Shown here: in pieces, positions 49,888 to 59,421 of the stretch
How positions within the stretch are numbered: the stretch's first letter is position 1
Layout of the letters: each line of letters begins with the position of its first letter
Source of the DNA: Alphaproteobacteria bacterium
Lineage (GTDB): Bacteria > Pseudomonadota > Alphaproteobacteria > Micavibrionales > Micavibrionaceae
Length of the DNA: 64,000 nt
Assembly (NCBI GenBank): GCA_003245575.1
Contig: QKCR01000061.1
Coordinates: 1 to 64,000 of the forward strand
Direction of reading: 5' to 3'
Notes under the pieces: generated by a model
Seen by the model: only the letters and a program-made list of their open reading frames with translations
What the model was told of the DNA's origin: nothing
Database searches by the model: none
Program-made: the position numbers and the translations under genes

Positions 49888-51927
49888 CTACATTTTTACA
49901 GGACGGCGATCCTGCCCGAACATACGGTACAATTCCTTATCGGTCTGATGAATACTTTGTCCTGCATTATCCAGAATAGTTGCTTTCATGAAGATAACCA
50001 ATTCGGTTTTCTTGACATCATCACCTTGGTTACGGAACAAACCGCCAAACACAGGTATATCGCTCGCAACAGGAACTCCCTCTTGTTTGGAGGTGGTATT
50101 ATCTTGCAACAAGCCACCCATGACCATAATTTCACCGGAATTCATATTAAGCACAGAGTCAACTTCCTGAACGCTCACAACCGGAATTTTAGAGTCAATA
50201 TCAACGTTTGCCGATGCCGCAACGAAAGCAACACCCGGATCAGATACAAATTCTTTGATCTTCGTAACAGTCGGGCGAACCTGCATGGAAACCATACGCT
50301 TATCCAGATTGATAGATGGCAAGACGTTAATCAAGACACCTTCAGGCACTGTTTTAATTTCGGAATCAACTTCGGTCGATCCTGCTGTGTTAACCGTGGC
50401 TTGTGTAATATTCAGATCAAGCTTGAAATAAACTTGGTTTTTCGCAACGTTCAGAACAGCTGATTGATTATTAAGAACAGTCAAACGTGGACTTGCCAAC
50501 GCGTGAACTGTACCAAAACGCGACAATGCGCTGACAAAAGAGCTAATATCATCACCAGCAAAACCGAAGGTCACAAGATTAGCACTTGGCGTATCAAAAG
50601 AAGGTTTCGCGAAAGCCCCGCTGACGCTAAAATCACCAACACGATCCAACAGAGACCAATCAATACCGGTCGCAAATTCATCTGACAAAGAAACTTCCAG
50701 AACTTTAGCCTCAATCAGGACCTGAGAAGTAACGGAACGTCTTAACTCCGAAAGATATTCGTCAACTTTTTTGTGCAAACGCTCATTCGCATAAACAGAG
50801 ATAATACCGGCCTGCTTGTTCATGGAATAGCTTGGTGTAAAGCTGACTTCATTTTGAGCTGTGCTGCCACCTGAAAGATTGCTTGGCAAAGATTCAACGC
50901 GCAATACTGGTGGCGCTGTCACAGCAGCCGGAGCCGCTCCTTCTATATCTTCAAGCGGAATAGAAGATGGCTGAGGAGCTTGCGCAGGTGTTGCCGTTGT
51001 GTCTGTAGAGACAGTAGGCTCCGCGCCGGAAACAGGAACAGCTCCCTGAGCATCATCGCTCGGCAAAGAAACCGGTGAGGTCACATAAATATCGCCACCG
51101 GCCTGAGGGGCAACAGACGCAGCGGCATCCCCGCCCTGCAAAGCCGCCCCATCAACAGGAGGAACAGGTGGATTATTTGCATTACCGGAAGTTAGAGTGA
51201 TTTGCGGGTCTTCCGCAGTTTTCAAATAGCTTCCTGTCGAGTTAGATTCAAGAATTTGCTTGATGTTGGTATCCAACTCCGCCCAGAAATCCGAGTTAGA
51301 TTCGGATTCAACAGTGAATTTGGATCCACCGGACACACCACCTTCACCGCCACCTTCACCGCTTTCGACAGAGACATCAGTCTGCATAGAGCCCGAATTT
51401 TTACGAACAAAGCTCAAATAATCAATTTTGTAGTTTTTGGTGTATGGCGTATCAAGCTCGATACGCAATGTGTTCTCGTCAAACTTGTAACGCAAGCCTG
51501 AAATTTCGCAGATACGGTCAATAACAACATCCATAGGACGGTTACGAGCTGTAAAAATAATAGACCCAGTAATACGCGGATCGAGCTCTATATCATAATC
51601 AGCTTGCTTGGCTAACTCGAACAAAGCTTCACGTAAAGGAATGCTTTGGTTAATAGCAATAGACACAAGCGGCATCGGAGGAAGCGCTTGGACATTTTCA
51701 GCAACATATGGCTGCAAGGATGGAATATCGTTTGACGCATCACCGGCAGAGGCAAACTCTAAATCGCGAGCAGCCAATGCATCGCGATAATCTTGAGCCT
51801 CACTATTGGTCGTGCGATCAATCTTGGTGTAGTTGTTGGCCAGATCACATCCTGATGCAGGCAGAAAAACGGACAAAGCGATAAGGCTTGTCACCGTAGT
51901 CTTGAGTGGAAAAGCTTTCAGTGTCAT
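49888..51927 (-). CDS. mshL: MSHA/type IV pilus secretin MshL-like
   Basis: lipobox 'LPASGCD'; 'LIEAKVLEVSLSDEFATGIDW', 'SGEIMVMGGLLQDNTTSKQEGVPVASDIPVFGGLFRN..KTELVIFMKATI'. Confidence 0.9.
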   Translation of the reverse strand: MTLKAFPLKTTVTSLIALSVFLPASGCDLANNYTKIDRTTNSEAQDYRDALAARDLEFASAGDASNDIPSLQPYVAENVQALPPMPLVSIAINQSIPLREALFELAKQADYDIELDPRITGSIIFTARNRPMDVVIDRICEISGLRYKFDENTLRIELDTPYTKNYKIDYLSFVRKNSGSMQTDVSVESGEGGGEGGVSGGSKFTVESESNSDFWAELDTNIKQILESNSTGSYLKTAEDPQITLTSGNANNPPVPPVDGAALQGGDAAASVAPQAGGDIYVTSPVSLPSDDAQGAVPVSGAEPTVSTDTTATPAQAPQPSSIPLEDIEGAAPAAVTAPPVLRVESLPSNLSGGSTAQNEVSFTPSYSMNKQAGIISVYANERLHKKVDEYLSELRRSVTSQVLIEAKVLEVSLSDEFATGIDWSLLDRVGDFSVSGAFAKPSFDTPSANLVTFGFAGDDISSFVSALSRFGTVHALASPRLTVLNNQSAVLNVAKNQVYFKLDLNITQATVNTAGSTEVDSEIKTVPEGVLINVLPSINLDKRMVSMQVRPTVTKIKEFVSDPGVAFVAASANVDIDSKIPVVSVQEVDSVLNMNSGEIMVMGGLLQDNTTSKQEGVPVASDIPVFGGLFRNQGDDVKKTELVIFMKATILDNAGQSIHQTDKELYRMFGQDRRPVKM

Positions 51928-52041
51928 GGCAAAAACTCTGCGATATGTAGCGAATTGGACAAAATAGTGGACGCCATCATGATGACAGCAGAGTGATTCT
52001 ACCCGATTTTTGATATGATTACTATAGGGACAAGGGTATTT

Positions 52042-53169
52042 TTATTCGGAAATTGTCAGAAGCGATGTGTCCATACCCGAAAGGCCTGCATTCTCTCCGC
52101 CCAAGCGGGATTGCTGCAACTTGATTTTCATGTCTCCCGGCATATCACTTTGGGACAAAGCCACATCTTCCGTGATAATTCCACGCTGAAACAATTCAAT
52201 CAGTGATTGGTCAAACGTGCGCATACCAAGATTTTGGTTGGCCTCCATGACCTCACGAATTTTTGTAATTTTTCCGTCCAAAATCAACTCTTTAACAAGG
52301 CCTTGATTAAGCATTACTTCAAGAGCAACCGTCATGCCGCCAGCCTTGGTCGGCACGAGACGTTGGGAAATAATCGCACGCAAGTTCGTTGCCAGATTTA
52401 ATCGAATTTGCTGGTGCATATCCTCATTAAACAAATTCACAATCCTTTCAATAGCTTGATAGGAGTTGTTTGTGTGAATTGTTGCCAAACATAAATGCCC
52501 TGTCTCGGACGCTGTCAATGCCTGCTCCATCACCTCACGGTCACGAATCTCACCCACCAGAATAACATCCGGACGTTGGCGCAATGCGTTCTTTAAAGCG
52601 ACAGCATAATTCTCTGTATCAACACCAACTTCACGCTGCGTCACAACACAACTTTTATGTTCGTGATAATATTCGATCGGATCTTCAATCGTAATAATAT
52701 GACCTTGCGAATTGGCATTCCGGTAATCAATCATAGACGCAAGCGTCGTAGACTTTCCTGACCCGGTCATTCCGGTTAACAAAATCAATCCACGTTTCAG
52801 CATAGAAAGCTGACGCATCAATGGCGGCAATCGCAACTCGTCGAATGACGGAATGCGAGAAATAATCCGGCGAATAACCAGCGCAGGATGGTGACGTTGC
52901 TGCAAAATATTCACACGAAAACGACCATGGCTCCCCATGTCGATAGCTGTGTTTAATTCCATACGCATTTCAAAATCGCGACGCTGACGGGTCGTCAGGA
53001 TTGTCGTCAGAATATCATTCATCTGCGCCGAATCAATTGGCTGCGACGCAATCGGAGACAATCTGTCATCAACACGCAATGTCGGCGGAACGCCAACCGT
53101 CAGATACAAATCCGTAGCATTCTGACGGTTCATTTGGACAAGGTATGAATAGATTTGAGGCTCGGTCAA
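52042..53169 (-). CDS. pilU: PilU-like retraction ATPase
   Basis: Walker A 'GMTGSGKSTTLASMIDYRN', 'RPDVILVGEIRDREVMEQALTASETGHL'. Confidence 0.88.
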   Translation of the reverse strand: MTEPQIYSYLVQMNRQNATDLYLTVGVPPTLRVDDRLSPIASQPIDSAQMNDILTTILTTRQRRDFEMRMELNTAIDMGSHGRFRVNILQQRHHPALVIRRIISRIPSFDELRLPPLMRQLSMLKRGLILLTGMTGSGKSTTLASMIDYRNANSQGHIITIEDPIEYYHEHKSCVVTQREVGVDTENYAVALKNALRQRPDVILVGEIRDREVMEQALTASETGHLCLATIHTNNSYQAIERIVNLFNEDMHQQIRLNLATNLRAIISQRLVPTKAGGMTVALEVMLNQGLVKELILDGKITKIREVMEANQNLGMRTFDQSLIELFQRGIITEDVALSQSDMPGDMKIKLQQSRLGGENAGLSGMDTSLLTISE

Positions 53170-54323
53170 AATGAATATCCTTCATCAGCGTTAATACTTT
53201 CCTGAGGCTCGTTAGCGGAAGGCCCTTTCTTATGAGCCCCGCCACCTTTCGCAGCAGTTGCCATACCGGCATCACGATCACCACCCTCTTCATCGGTGGC
53301 TTTCATCAATGCGGCGCGTGCCTCTTCCTCATCAACAATACCTTGATCAAGCAAGCTCTCGATACTGTCTTCCATCGTAATCATTCCATATCTCGAACCG
53401 GTCTGGATCATGGAATACATCTGCGGAATCTGGTTCTCACGAATAAGGTTACGAACAGCATTGGTCCCGACCAAGACTTCAAAAGCCGCAACACGACCTT
53501 CCCCACCTTTCCGTTTCAACAATGTCTGGGCAACAACCCCTTGCAAAGAACTCGAAAGCATCGCGCGGATCATCTCCTTATCACCTGTCGGGAACACGTC
53601 AATAATACGGTCAATTGTTTTGGATGCAGAGTTCGAGTGCAGTGTCCCGAACACCAAGTGACCGGTTTCAGCAGCTGTCAAAGCCAGAGAAATTGTTTCG
53701 TGGTCACGCATCTCCCCGACCAGAATAACGTCAGGATCTTCACGAAGAGCACTTTTCAAAGCACGCGAGAAACTATGTGTATCTGTTCCCAATTCGCGGT
53801 GGTTAATCAAGGCTTTCTTGGATGTGTGGAAGAATTCCACTGGGTCTTCAACGGTCAGGATGTGTTTAGGCATCGTCTCGTTAATGTGGTTAATCATCGA
53901 CGCCAATGTGGTCGATTTACCCGAACCCGTCGGACCGGTCACGAGGATAATCCCTTTTTCCAGCTCGGCAAAGCGACGCATGATCGGTGGAAGATCAAGC
54001 TCTTCCATGGTTGGAACAACAGACGGAATGGTACGGAACACAGCCGCAGAACCGTTTCTGTTCGTAAAGGAGTTCACACGGAAACGGGCTTTTTCACCGA
54101 AAGAAATAGCAAAGTCGAGCTCGAGATTTTTTTCATACTCGGCGCGCTGGTCATCCGTCATAATGGAATACAACATGCCGCGAATATCTTCATTGGTCAA
54201 AGGCTCGGCTTTCAGCCTTTTCAATGTTCCGTACACGCGGACGATCGGCGGATTATTGGCACTCAAGTGCAAATCCGATGCGTTATTCTGCATAACGAAA
54301 GCAAGAAGCTGGGTGATGTCCAT
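53166..54323 (-). CDS. pilT: PilT-like retraction ATPase
   Basis: Walker A 'GPTGSGKSTTLASMI', 'DPDVILVGEMRDHETISLALTAAETGHLVFGTLHS'. Confidence 0.92.
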   Translation of the reverse strand: MDITQLLAFVMQNNASDLHLSANNPPIVRVYGTLKRLKAEPLTNEDIRGMLYSIMTDDQRAEYEKNLELDFAISFGEKARFRVNSFTNRNGSAAVFRTIPSVVPTMEELDLPPIMRRFAELEKGIILVTGPTGSGKSTTLASMINHINETMPKHILTVEDPVEFFHTSKKALINHRELGTDTHSFSRALKSALREDPDVILVGEMRDHETISLALTAAETGHLVFGTLHSNSASKTIDRIIDVFPTGDKEMIRAMLSSSLQGVVAQTLLKRKGGEGRVAAFEVLVGTNAVRNLIRENQIPQMYSMIQTGSRYGMITMEDSIESLLDQGIVDEEEARAALMKATDEEGGDRDAGMATAAKGGGAHKKGPSANEPQESINADEGYSF

Positions 54324-54428
54324 ATTGTTCCTCCAAGGGCAGAGACCCGTCCCCTATTCTTACCCGAGAATTGCAAATGGAAAGTAAATTTTTGGGCAGA
54401 ATGTGATGACAAAAGATTGAAAAGTGAA

Positions 54429-55052
54429 TTAAATCCGCATCAAGAATACCATCGCGGCAAAAGATAATAAACCCATAATCCATAAGCTGGGGACATCACG
54501 GATATGAAAGCCAATGTTTTTGAAAGATTTATTCAAAAACACTGGCACAATCCCACCGAAAACCCAGGCCACGAAAAAAGGCAAACAAATTGCAAATAAA
54601 CTGTTAAGAGCCAGAGATTGGACATAACCTGACTTCAGATAATACCCCGCAAAAATAAGACCACTCACCAGTTCTGCCAAAGGATAGCGCGCAGGAATGG
54701 ATGTCCGGCAATATCGGCATTTACCACCCAGAAAAACCCAAGAAAAGACAGGGATCAAGTCAAGCACACCTAAAACATGATGACATGTCGGGCATCGGGA
54801 TCGCGCCGCTTTTTTTCCGTCAGCATCCTGTTGCGAACTACCGGACGATACAATCCAGCTCTCTCCCCTCTGCACCCGATAAGAAATAGCAGAAGAAAAA
54901 CTCCCCAATATCAATCCGATAATGAAAACAAACACTGCGACAAGCGCAAAATAAAAAGGATCATGGGCGTAAAAAAAAGAGGATGTCCCGTCACTTGTAA
55001 ATTCCCGCCATAAAGTGGCTGGCAATTTCGTGAGGGAGACATCCTGCTCCAT
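54429..55052 (-). CDS. prepilin-peptidase N-terminal-domain protein lacking an evident A24 catalytic domain
   Basis: 'GLILGSFSSAISYRVQRGE', 'SRCPTCHHVLGVLDLIPVFSWVFLGGKCRYCRTSIPARYPLAELVSG'; no GxGD motif in the 207 aa. Confidence 0.85.
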   Translation of the reverse strand: MEQDVSLTKLPATLWREFTSDGTSSFFYAHDPFYFALVAVFVFIIGLILGSFSSAISYRVQRGESWIVSSGSSQQDADGKKAARSRCPTCHHVLGVLDLIPVFSWVFLGGKCRYCRTSIPARYPLAELVSGLIFAGYYLKSGYVQSLALNSLFAICLPFFVAWVFGGIVPVFLNKSFKNIGFHIRDVPSLWIMGLLSFAAMVFLMRI

Positions 55053-55078
55053 TTTAACTCAACTCTATCTACTTTAAT

Positions 55079-57289
55079 CTACTGTGCAACACGCAAGCGA
55101 GCCAAACGATCATAAATAACGTCGCGTGGTAATCCCGAAGCACCGCCCTGAATTGCATCCACTTCCAACGCCTTTTCGTAGAATGAAATAGCATGCGGAA
55201 TTTTTCCTGCACGTTCACTCAAAATAGCGCGGTTAAAATAGTGCTGCGGATTATTCGGCTGCATCGCAATGGCTTTATCCAAATATCTCAACGCATCATC
55301 CAGATTTCCTGAATCGGCATAAGAAATTGCCAACTGGGCAACAATCGTCGGATTATCAGGATATTTCTGACGCAATTCAAGCAAACGACTCAAAGCAACA
55401 GCAGGCTGATCTCCCCGAACCAAACCGGCAAGGTTGATAACCGCTTCTGCATTGTTCGGGCTCACAGCTAACAATTCCTCATAAGTAGAAATCGCGCGCG
55501 CATTTTCTCCGGTTTTCTGGAAGATAATTGCACGCCCCATCAGAACACGCGGCTCACGCGGGTTAAGAGCATACAACTCATCAAACATAGCCTTTGCAGA
55601 ATCAATGCGTCCGAGTTTCAGAGCGCGATCAGCTGCGATAACTTTACTATCCAAAGACGTTGTCTCGATCTGGATCGGCTGGGATTTTGAAGACGCACTG
55701 GTTTTTGTAAGACCGCCTTTTGACTTCGCGTCATGAACAACGATAATACTCTCAGTTTTACCGCGCTTCACATCAATAGCGGGCGCAGGCATCGCATCAA
55801 GAATTTTGCCGGGAGGCGCATCGAAAAAGTCTCTGGCCAATTCTTCATGCAAAATATCTTTTTCCGATTTTTTATCGGTACCGGCATCCGCCTTTGCCGC
55901 ATCAGCCAATTCAGTTTCGTTCGGTGTTTTCTCTTGCGAAATATCATCCACCAAACGAACCTTATGTTTCACAGTTTCCGTTGGCTTGAAAATTTTGGCA
56001 TTACCCTTATTCGGATCAACCTTTTCCGCTTGCGCAACAGGCGCAACGACAGGCTCGACAACAGGTTCCGGAGTCTTGTCAACAACAACAACCTCTTCTT
56101 CCTGAACAACAGGAGGCGCCATATCAGGAACGTTCGGAGCAACATCGACGACAGCTTCCGGTGTTGGTTCCACAACAGGAGCAGGCTCTTCTTGAACAGG
56201 AGCAAGATCCGCATTTTCCTGTACTTGCGGCATGTCTTCAACAACCGGCATCTCGTTGACAACGTCCGGCTGAGGCGGAACATCTTGTGGTGCCGCCATA
56301 ACCATGTTGTTATTCACATTCTCATTCGGGACACCTGCCGGAATACCCGCAGGGATTTGCCCGGGCATCTCCCCGCCCATAACGTTCGGAAGCATTTCAC
56401 CGTTCGGGCCGTTCGGGCCGGTCGGAATATTCTGAATGGGGTTCCCCATTGAATCAAGCACAGGCGGTTGTGCAGGCTGCATCATACCATCAGCAGGCAT
56501 CGCACCAATCACAACAGGCGCATCCGCTTCAGGAGTTGGAAGAGGCGGAGCCATATCTGCACCATCACTCACAGGATGCGGCAAATCCATGACAACATCC
56601 CCCAAAGGAGGCTGATTTTCAGGCGTAACAGGCACGCCCCCGATCACTCCCGACGCCTCACTTCCGGAAGACATATCTTGCCCCTCTGAATAAGGCGCAG
56701 GTTGCGGTGGCATATCCCCGGAAACAACATCCGCAGGAGAAACTGTTACACCTGAACCGGCATCAGCAGCACCACCCAACATATCATTTAAATTGCTGAG
56801 CGCTCCGGACATGCCTGAGTCAGCGACAAAATTTTCCTGAATTTGAGCAACAATTTCAGGATTTTTATAATAGAAATATCCACCCGCTCCACCAACAGCC
56901 AACAACACAACGCCGGCCATTAAAGCAGGGGAAGAGGATTTCTTGCGCTTTTTACGTCCATCAGGCGGGGTTGCAAAAATTCCCGCTTCATCAACACCAT
57001 CATCAATATCGGAAAAATCGTGCAGATCATCTTCGATCACAGAGGTCGAGTCAGAATTAGAGTGATAATCCTCACCGGAAACAGGTTCTCGTTCCAAATC
57101 ATCAGTCACAGAATCCTGATAATCTGAGGCTTCTGATACATCCTCAACAGATTGAACGACATCAAAATCGTTTGTGTACTCGCCCCTAATGGAAGCGTCG
57201 CTTTGCGCGTCATCACGATGGGCGTTATCCGGAAAGATAGCTTCGAATTCGTCTTGATTGTCTTTATTTTGGTCAGACATTGCATTCAC
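55079..57289 (-). CDS. TPR protein with TM anchor and Pro/Val/Glu-rich linker (MshN-like position)
   Basis: acidic N-terminus, TM 'ALMAGVVLLAVGGAGGYFYY', long P/V/E-rich linker, C-terminal TPRs. Confidence 0.75.
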   Translation of the reverse strand: MNAMSDQNKDNQDEFEAIFPDNAHRDDAQSDASIRGEYTNDFDVVQSVEDVSEASDYQDSVTDDLEREPVSGEDYHSNSDSTSVIEDDLHDFSDIDDGVDEAGIFATPPDGRKKRKKSSSPALMAGVVLLAVGGAGGYFYYKNPEIVAQIQENFVADSGMSGALSNLNDMLGGAADAGSGVTVSPADVVSGDMPPQPAPYSEGQDMSSGSEASGVIGGVPVTPENQPPLGDVVMDLPHPVSDGADMAPPLPTPEADAPVVIGAMPADGMMQPAQPPVLDSMGNPIQNIPTGPNGPNGEMLPNVMGGEMPGQIPAGIPAGVPNENVNNNMVMAAPQDVPPQPDVVNEMPVVEDMPQVQENADLAPVQEEPAPVVEPTPEAVVDVAPNVPDMAPPVVQEEEVVVVDKTPEPVVEPVVAPVAQAEKVDPNKGNAKIFKPTETVKHKVRLVDDISQEKTPNETELADAAKADAGTDKKSEKDILHEELARDFFDAPPGKILDAMPAPAIDVKRGKTESIIVVHDAKSKGGLTKTSASSKSQPIQIETTSLDSKVIAADRALKLGRIDSAKAMFDELYALNPREPRVLMGRAIIFQKTGENARAISTYEELLAVSPNNAEAVINLAGLVRGDQPAVALSRLLELRQKYPDNPTIVAQLAISYADSGNLDDALRYLDKAIAMQPNNPQHYFNRAILSERAGKIPHAISFYEKALEVDAIQGGASGLPRDVIYDRLARLRVAQ

Positions 57290-57375
57290 CTGGGATTATA
57301 GCGGGCGGGATAGTTTGAAACTTACGTGCGGAAAAGCAAATCACGCCCCCCGCAATAGGGCAAATCATACACCAT

Positions 57376-58164
57376 TTATGCAATCTTGCCTAGGACTCTT
57401 GGCTCGAAACCTATAATTTTAAGAAATGCTTTTTCTAGAGAATCTTCTTGTGCCTGCGCTCTCATATCGGCAGGCGTACCGACAAACAGGCTGTTTCCGC
57501 CATGAATAACCGAGACCCGATCACAAATTTCGTCCAAATCAGCCAAAATATGGCTACTCAACAAGATTGTCCGCCCCTCTTCCTTGGCGCGGATCAACAA
57601 AGCTTTAACCAATGATCGAGCCAAAGGGTCAAGTCCGGACATTGGCTCATCCAGAATCAAAATGCGGCATCCTGTCAGGATCGTTGCAATCAACCCAAGC
57701 TTCTGTCGCATCCCTTTCGAGTAAGTCTGGACACGTTGCGTTAAAACGTTCGGGTCAAGAGCCACCATATCGCAATAAGCAGATTTCACGTCCGCCGCGA
57801 CCTTTCGGTTATAAAGCGAGGCAACAAAATCAATAAACTCTCCTCCGGATAAAAACCAAGGGGGATCAAAACGTTCAGGCAGATAAGCAATATCCGCGCG
57901 CGTTCGGGACAATTTACAATCCTGACCAAAAACCCGGACATCACCCGATATAGGGTCTTTCAATCCCAATATGGTTTTGACCAACGTTGTCTTGCCCGCC
58001 CCATTCACACCGATCAATCCGTAGAACTGGTTTTCCGAGACCGTCAAATCTATGCCATGCAAGACTTCCTTCCGACCGTATCCCGATTTAAGAGCGGACA
58101 CGCAAATAGCAGAAGAGCCCGGACTCTCAACATGATTAACCGGCACAGAGAGAGAATCTGACAT
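57376..58164 (-). CDS. ABC transporter ATP-binding protein
   Basis: Walker A 'GVNGAGKTTLVKT', signature 'YSKGMRQKLGL', Walker B 'ILILDEP'. Confidence 0.93.
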   Translation of the reverse strand: MSDSLSVPVNHVESPGSSAICVSALKSGYGRKEVLHGIDLTVSENQFYGLIGVNGAGKTTLVKTILGLKDPISGDVRVFGQDCKLSRTRADIAYLPERFDPPWFLSGGEFIDFVASLYNRKVAADVKSAYCDMVALDPNVLTQRVQTYSKGMRQKLGLIATILTGCRILILDEPMSGLDPLARSLVKALLIRAKEEGRTILLSSHILADLDEICDRVSVIHGGNSLFVGTPADMRAQAQEDSLEKAFLKIIGFEPRVLGKIA

Positions 58165-58778
58165 TAGGAATTCGAACCCGGTAAGAACACACGTGCATCC
58201 AGATTAAATCTCTGGTTCGGACGCAAACGGACAGGATAAATCTGATTGGAAACCTGATCAAACCAACGCAACTCGATGTAATCTTTGAATACTTTAATAT
58301 CCACGATCTCAACAGGCAGACTGTCAGGTGTAATCCGGTGCTTGTTCAGATAGATTGTCCAATCCTTATCGGAGTTAAACAAAATACCCGAAAGTGCCAA
58401 CTCCCGCAAAGCCACAGGAGGCCTGTAGTTTGGATCGTTCGGATCACCCGTATCTCCATAATCCTGCATGGTCGGAACGCGTGTGTTAAACCCGACACGA
58501 GCTTCCCGTAAAAGAGCATGTTGCTGGGATGTAAAAAACAAAGATGGAACATTAGAGCGTGAATAAATTTGCTTCTTGTACTTCTCTTTGATTTCCTTCT
58601 CGATACTTTGAAGAATTTTCACCTCGGCAGGAAGTTCATCATAAGACAAATTAGCCATTGAGTTTGTCGTTCCGAAAGTCGGAGTATTTGCCTCTTGAGC
58701 GCGCGCGACAGGCACGAGAGCTGTTGTAGCCATCGCAATCGCCAAAACCCATGTATAAAGACCGCTGGTATTCATCAT
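58164..58778 (-). CDS. PilP/MshK-like pilus assembly protein
   Basis: position after MshJ-like gene; 'LALSGILFNSDKDWTIYLN...LRPNQRFNLDARVFLPG'; start approximate (ORF track 58808). Confidence 0.6.
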   Translation of the reverse strand: MMNTSGLYTWVLAIAMATTALVPVARAQEANTPTFGTTNSMANLSYDELPAEVKILQSIEKEIKEKYKKQIYSRSNVPSLFFTSQQHALLREARVGFNTRVPTMQDYGDTGDPNDPNYRPPVALRELALSGILFNSDKDWTIYLNKHRITPDSLPVEIVDIKVFKDYIELRWFDQVSNQIYPVRLRPNQRFNLDARVFLPGSNS

Positions 58779-58779
58779 C

Positions 58780-59421
58780 TTAGTTTCCTCCCGGAGGATT
58801 GGCATCATCTTTGGACGTCATGGTTCTCCAGTCAAATTCGAACTCGCCTTTAATCAAAGGAACCGGATCACCACCGCCGATTTTGCGCAGCAAGGCCGCA
58901 TTCAGGACTTGTACACGCTCTAGCTCGAGTTTGGTAATATCAATACTGCCAGGATAGCGTTCCTGCATAAATTTCAACAAGGTATAGACATCAACATCAT
59001 CAAGGCTTTCAATCTCGACTTTACCTTGAGACTTGATCACCATCTGCTTAGCAGCATCTGCTTGCTTGTTGTTGACGATTGCACCTGGCTGGTATGTCAA
59101 TGTTGCTTTTAAGATCCCAACGCGCGCGTTCAACTTGGCAAAATTCTCTTCCGCCTCGGAACGGTTCTGGTTATTAAAGAATCCTCGGGCCTCTAAATCC
59201 TTGAAATCACGCAACTGGCTTTGAAGAAGAACAAACTCTTCTTTCATTTTGGCAACTTCTTCATATTTGGCCTGAATTTGAGCCTTTAAACCCGCCAGTT
59301 CACTTTCGGATTGCTCGCGTGCCGGAATCAAATACTCATAAACCGAATACCCGCCGCCGCCAGCTAACGCCAACAGAACAAGAATAAAAATCACAATCTT
59401 ATTAGAAAGACCTCTAACCAT
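58780..59421 (-). CDS. PilO/MshJ-like pilus assembly protein
   Basis: N-terminal TM plus coiled coil and ferredoxin-like C-terminus; operon position. Confidence 0.65.
   Translation of the reverse strand: MVRGLSNKIVIFILVLLALAGGGGYSVYEYLIPAREQSESELAGLKAQIQAKYEEVAKMKEEFVLLQSQLRDFKDLEARGFFNNQNRSEAEENFAKLNARVGILKATLTYQPGAIVNNKQADAAKQMVIKSQGKVEIESLDDVDVYTLLKFMQERYPGSIDITKLELERVQVLNAALLRKIGGGDPVPLIKGEFEFDWRTMTSKDDANPPGGN

Noticed and set aside
53232-54467. 411-aa plus-strand ORF antisense to pilT
   Set aside because: Composition (H/R/N/F-rich, no domain) and exact overlap with highly conserved PilT fit an antisense artefact of codon bias
55733-56452. 239-aa R/N-rich ORF antisense to the TPR/MshN-like gene
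   Set aside because: Explained by low-complexity Pro/Val/Glu codons on the sense strand
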